Source: Shewanella fodinae (lineage in GTDB: Bacteria; Pseudomonadota; Gammaproteobacteria; Enterobacterales; Shewanellaceae). From it: 64,000 bases of DNA. The stretch spans positions 1 to 64,000 of the forward strand of contig NZ_BMXW01000021.1 in assembly GCF_014651955.1 (NCBI RefSeq). Direction: 5' to 3'. The notes under the pieces were generated by a model. It did not search any database. It saw nothing but the letters and a program-made list of their open reading frames with translations, and was not told the origin of the DNA. Both the position numbers and the translations under genes were made by a program. Every line of letters starts with the position of its first letter. The first letter of the stretch is position 1. Below are positions 63,099 through 64,000 of this stretch, piece by piece.

Positions 63099-64000
63099 TT
63101 AGTTCGCTTTGACAAATTTTGCCGCTGAGGCACCCGCAATTCGGCCAAAGGTCACAATGTCAGAGATCGCGTTGCCACCCAAACGGTTAGCACCGTGAAC
63201 ACCGCCAGTAGCTTCACCTGCGGCAAACAGTCCCTTAATGGCTTTGCCATCTTTATTGAGCACTTCGGCTTGAGTATCAATCTTCACCCCACCCATGCTG
63301 TGGTGCACTGCTGGCTTAACCTCTATGGCATAGTAAGGTGCAGTAGCCAGTTCACGCGGCAGATTAGGACGTTCAAATTGGCTATCTTTACCAGACTTAA
63401 CAAAGCCATTGTATGCCAAAATAGTTTTTTCCAGTTCCGCAGCGGGCATGTTAAGTTGTGCCGCCAGCTCCTGAATGGTTTTACCCTCGTTCACGATCCC
63501 CAGATGAATATAGTTATCGATTTTCTTCAAACTCTTACGTACTGAATCATCAAAAACTAGAAAAGCACTGGCCCCCATCTGTTGCAAAATAGCTGCTGAA
63601 GCCTTATCGCGAGTGGTGATTTCGTTAACAAAACGATCGCCTTCACGGTTCACCAGAATAGCACCGTTTCCACGCACCGCTTCTGTAACCATCACGCCAC
63701 CCACGGGTGACCAAGTTGGGTGTGCCTGAATATATTTCAAATCGCGGGTGTCGGCTCCGGCTGCCAATGCAACATCCAGTCCGTCACCGGTTGCACCAGG
63801 ATGGTTAGTCGCAGCAAAACCTTTCAACGCAGGATCGTATTTAGCAACCCGTTCATTATTTTTGGCAAATCCGCCGGTAGCCATAATCACGGCCTTGGCT
63901 TTAATCACGTAGTAGCCGGTGTATTTACCTTCAACCAACACACCAGTGACATTACCGCTAGCATCTTCCAGTACGCGCACTACCCGGCTATTAAACCGCA
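63099..64000 (-). CDS. fccA: Flavocytochrome c fumarate reductase, C-terminal part
   Basis: The 3' part (about 300 codons) of a gene that continues past the right edge. The flavin domain shows [52 protein letters not shown] (active-site Arg), [11 protein letters not shown] (His) and [16 protein letters not shown] (Arg). These match Shewanella periplasmic fumarate reductase FccA closely. Urocanate reductase and related paralogues share the fold, and the haem domain that would separate them lies outside the window. The complete frame is open to base 64000. Confidence 0.85.
   Translation of the reverse strand, partial: RFNSRVVRVLEDASGNVTGVLVEGKYTGYYVIKAKAVIMATGGFAKNNERVAKYDPALKGFAATNHPGATGDGLDVALAAGADTRDLKYIQAHPTWSPVGGVMVTEAVRGNGAILVNREGDRFVNEITTRDKASAAILQQMGASAFLVFDDSVRKSLKKIDNYIHLGIVNEGKTIQELAAQLNMPAAELEKTILAYNGFVKSGKDSQFERPNLPRELATAPYYAIEVKPAVHHSMGGVKIDTQAEVLNKDGKAIKGLFAAGEATGGVHGANRLGGNAISDIVTFGRIAGASAAKFVKAN

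Overview
The window looks like a chromosomal segment of a gammaproteobacterium, most likely Shewanella or a close relative. The evidence is a flavocytochrome-c type fumarate reductase next to a D-lactate dehydrogenase, a napDAGHB cluster without napC, an Na+-pumping NADH dehydrogenase operon, two chemoreceptors and paired c-di-GMP/HDOD signalling proteins. No tRNA, rRNA or CRISPR array was seen.

Region 1 (1-8200) is a mobile gene-cassette array. Small genes, nearly all on the minus strand, are separated by attC-type recombination sites: about ten with recognisable core boxes, one degenerate and one half site. No integrase gene lies at the promoter-proximal (right) end, so within the window it is an integrase-less attC cluster. 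Cassette products are lipoproteins, small membrane proteins, a GNAT acetyltransferase, a GspG-like protein and two proteins with HEPN-type R-N-(x)n-H motifs, one of them membrane anchored. One lipoprotein gene runs against the array and carries a 24-bp tandem duplication of its ribosome binding site. The junction (8200-8980) has an SOS-like box, a strong hairpin and ORF remnants.

Region 2 (8979-22012) holds an LpxH-like metallophosphoesterase, a membrane-anchored unknown, nqrABCDEF (minus) and divergent napDAGHB (plus). A near-perfect 7-2-7 NarP/NarL site lies in front of nap. Region 3 (22012-37110) has a methyltransferase, a REC-HDOD protein divergent from a REC/degenerate HD-GYP protein plus histidine kinase, acnA, a 49-residue protein, a LysR regulator, a two-domain universal stress protein, a Kef-type antiporter, a dipeptidyl peptidase IV, fbp and ppa.

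Region 4 (37160-40650) is an AT-rich island. A DUF262-HNH nuclease gene and a small membrane protein gene lie between inverted copies of a roughly 265-bp repeat, with a third partial copy between them. Region 5 (40650-64000) is core-like: lrgAB/cidAB homologues with a LysR regulator, a DUF72 protein, a GGDEF cyclase, lysS-prfB (with the +1 frameshift), two chemoreceptors (one with an in-frame stop 32 codons before its family-typical end), chrA, rlmC, an OhrR-like regulator with a short GlpD-like oxidase, a thioredoxin/DsbD-like fusion, a YjfB-like peptide, ahpCF, a spermidine-synthase-like protein, a small MscS protein, ldhA and the 3' part of a fumarate reductase gene running off the right edge.

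Together the core genes point to flexible respiration (Na+-NQR, periplasmic nitrate reductase, fumarate reductase), fermentation to D-lactate, peroxide defence and sensory control. The two accessory regions probably carry defence or niche functions.
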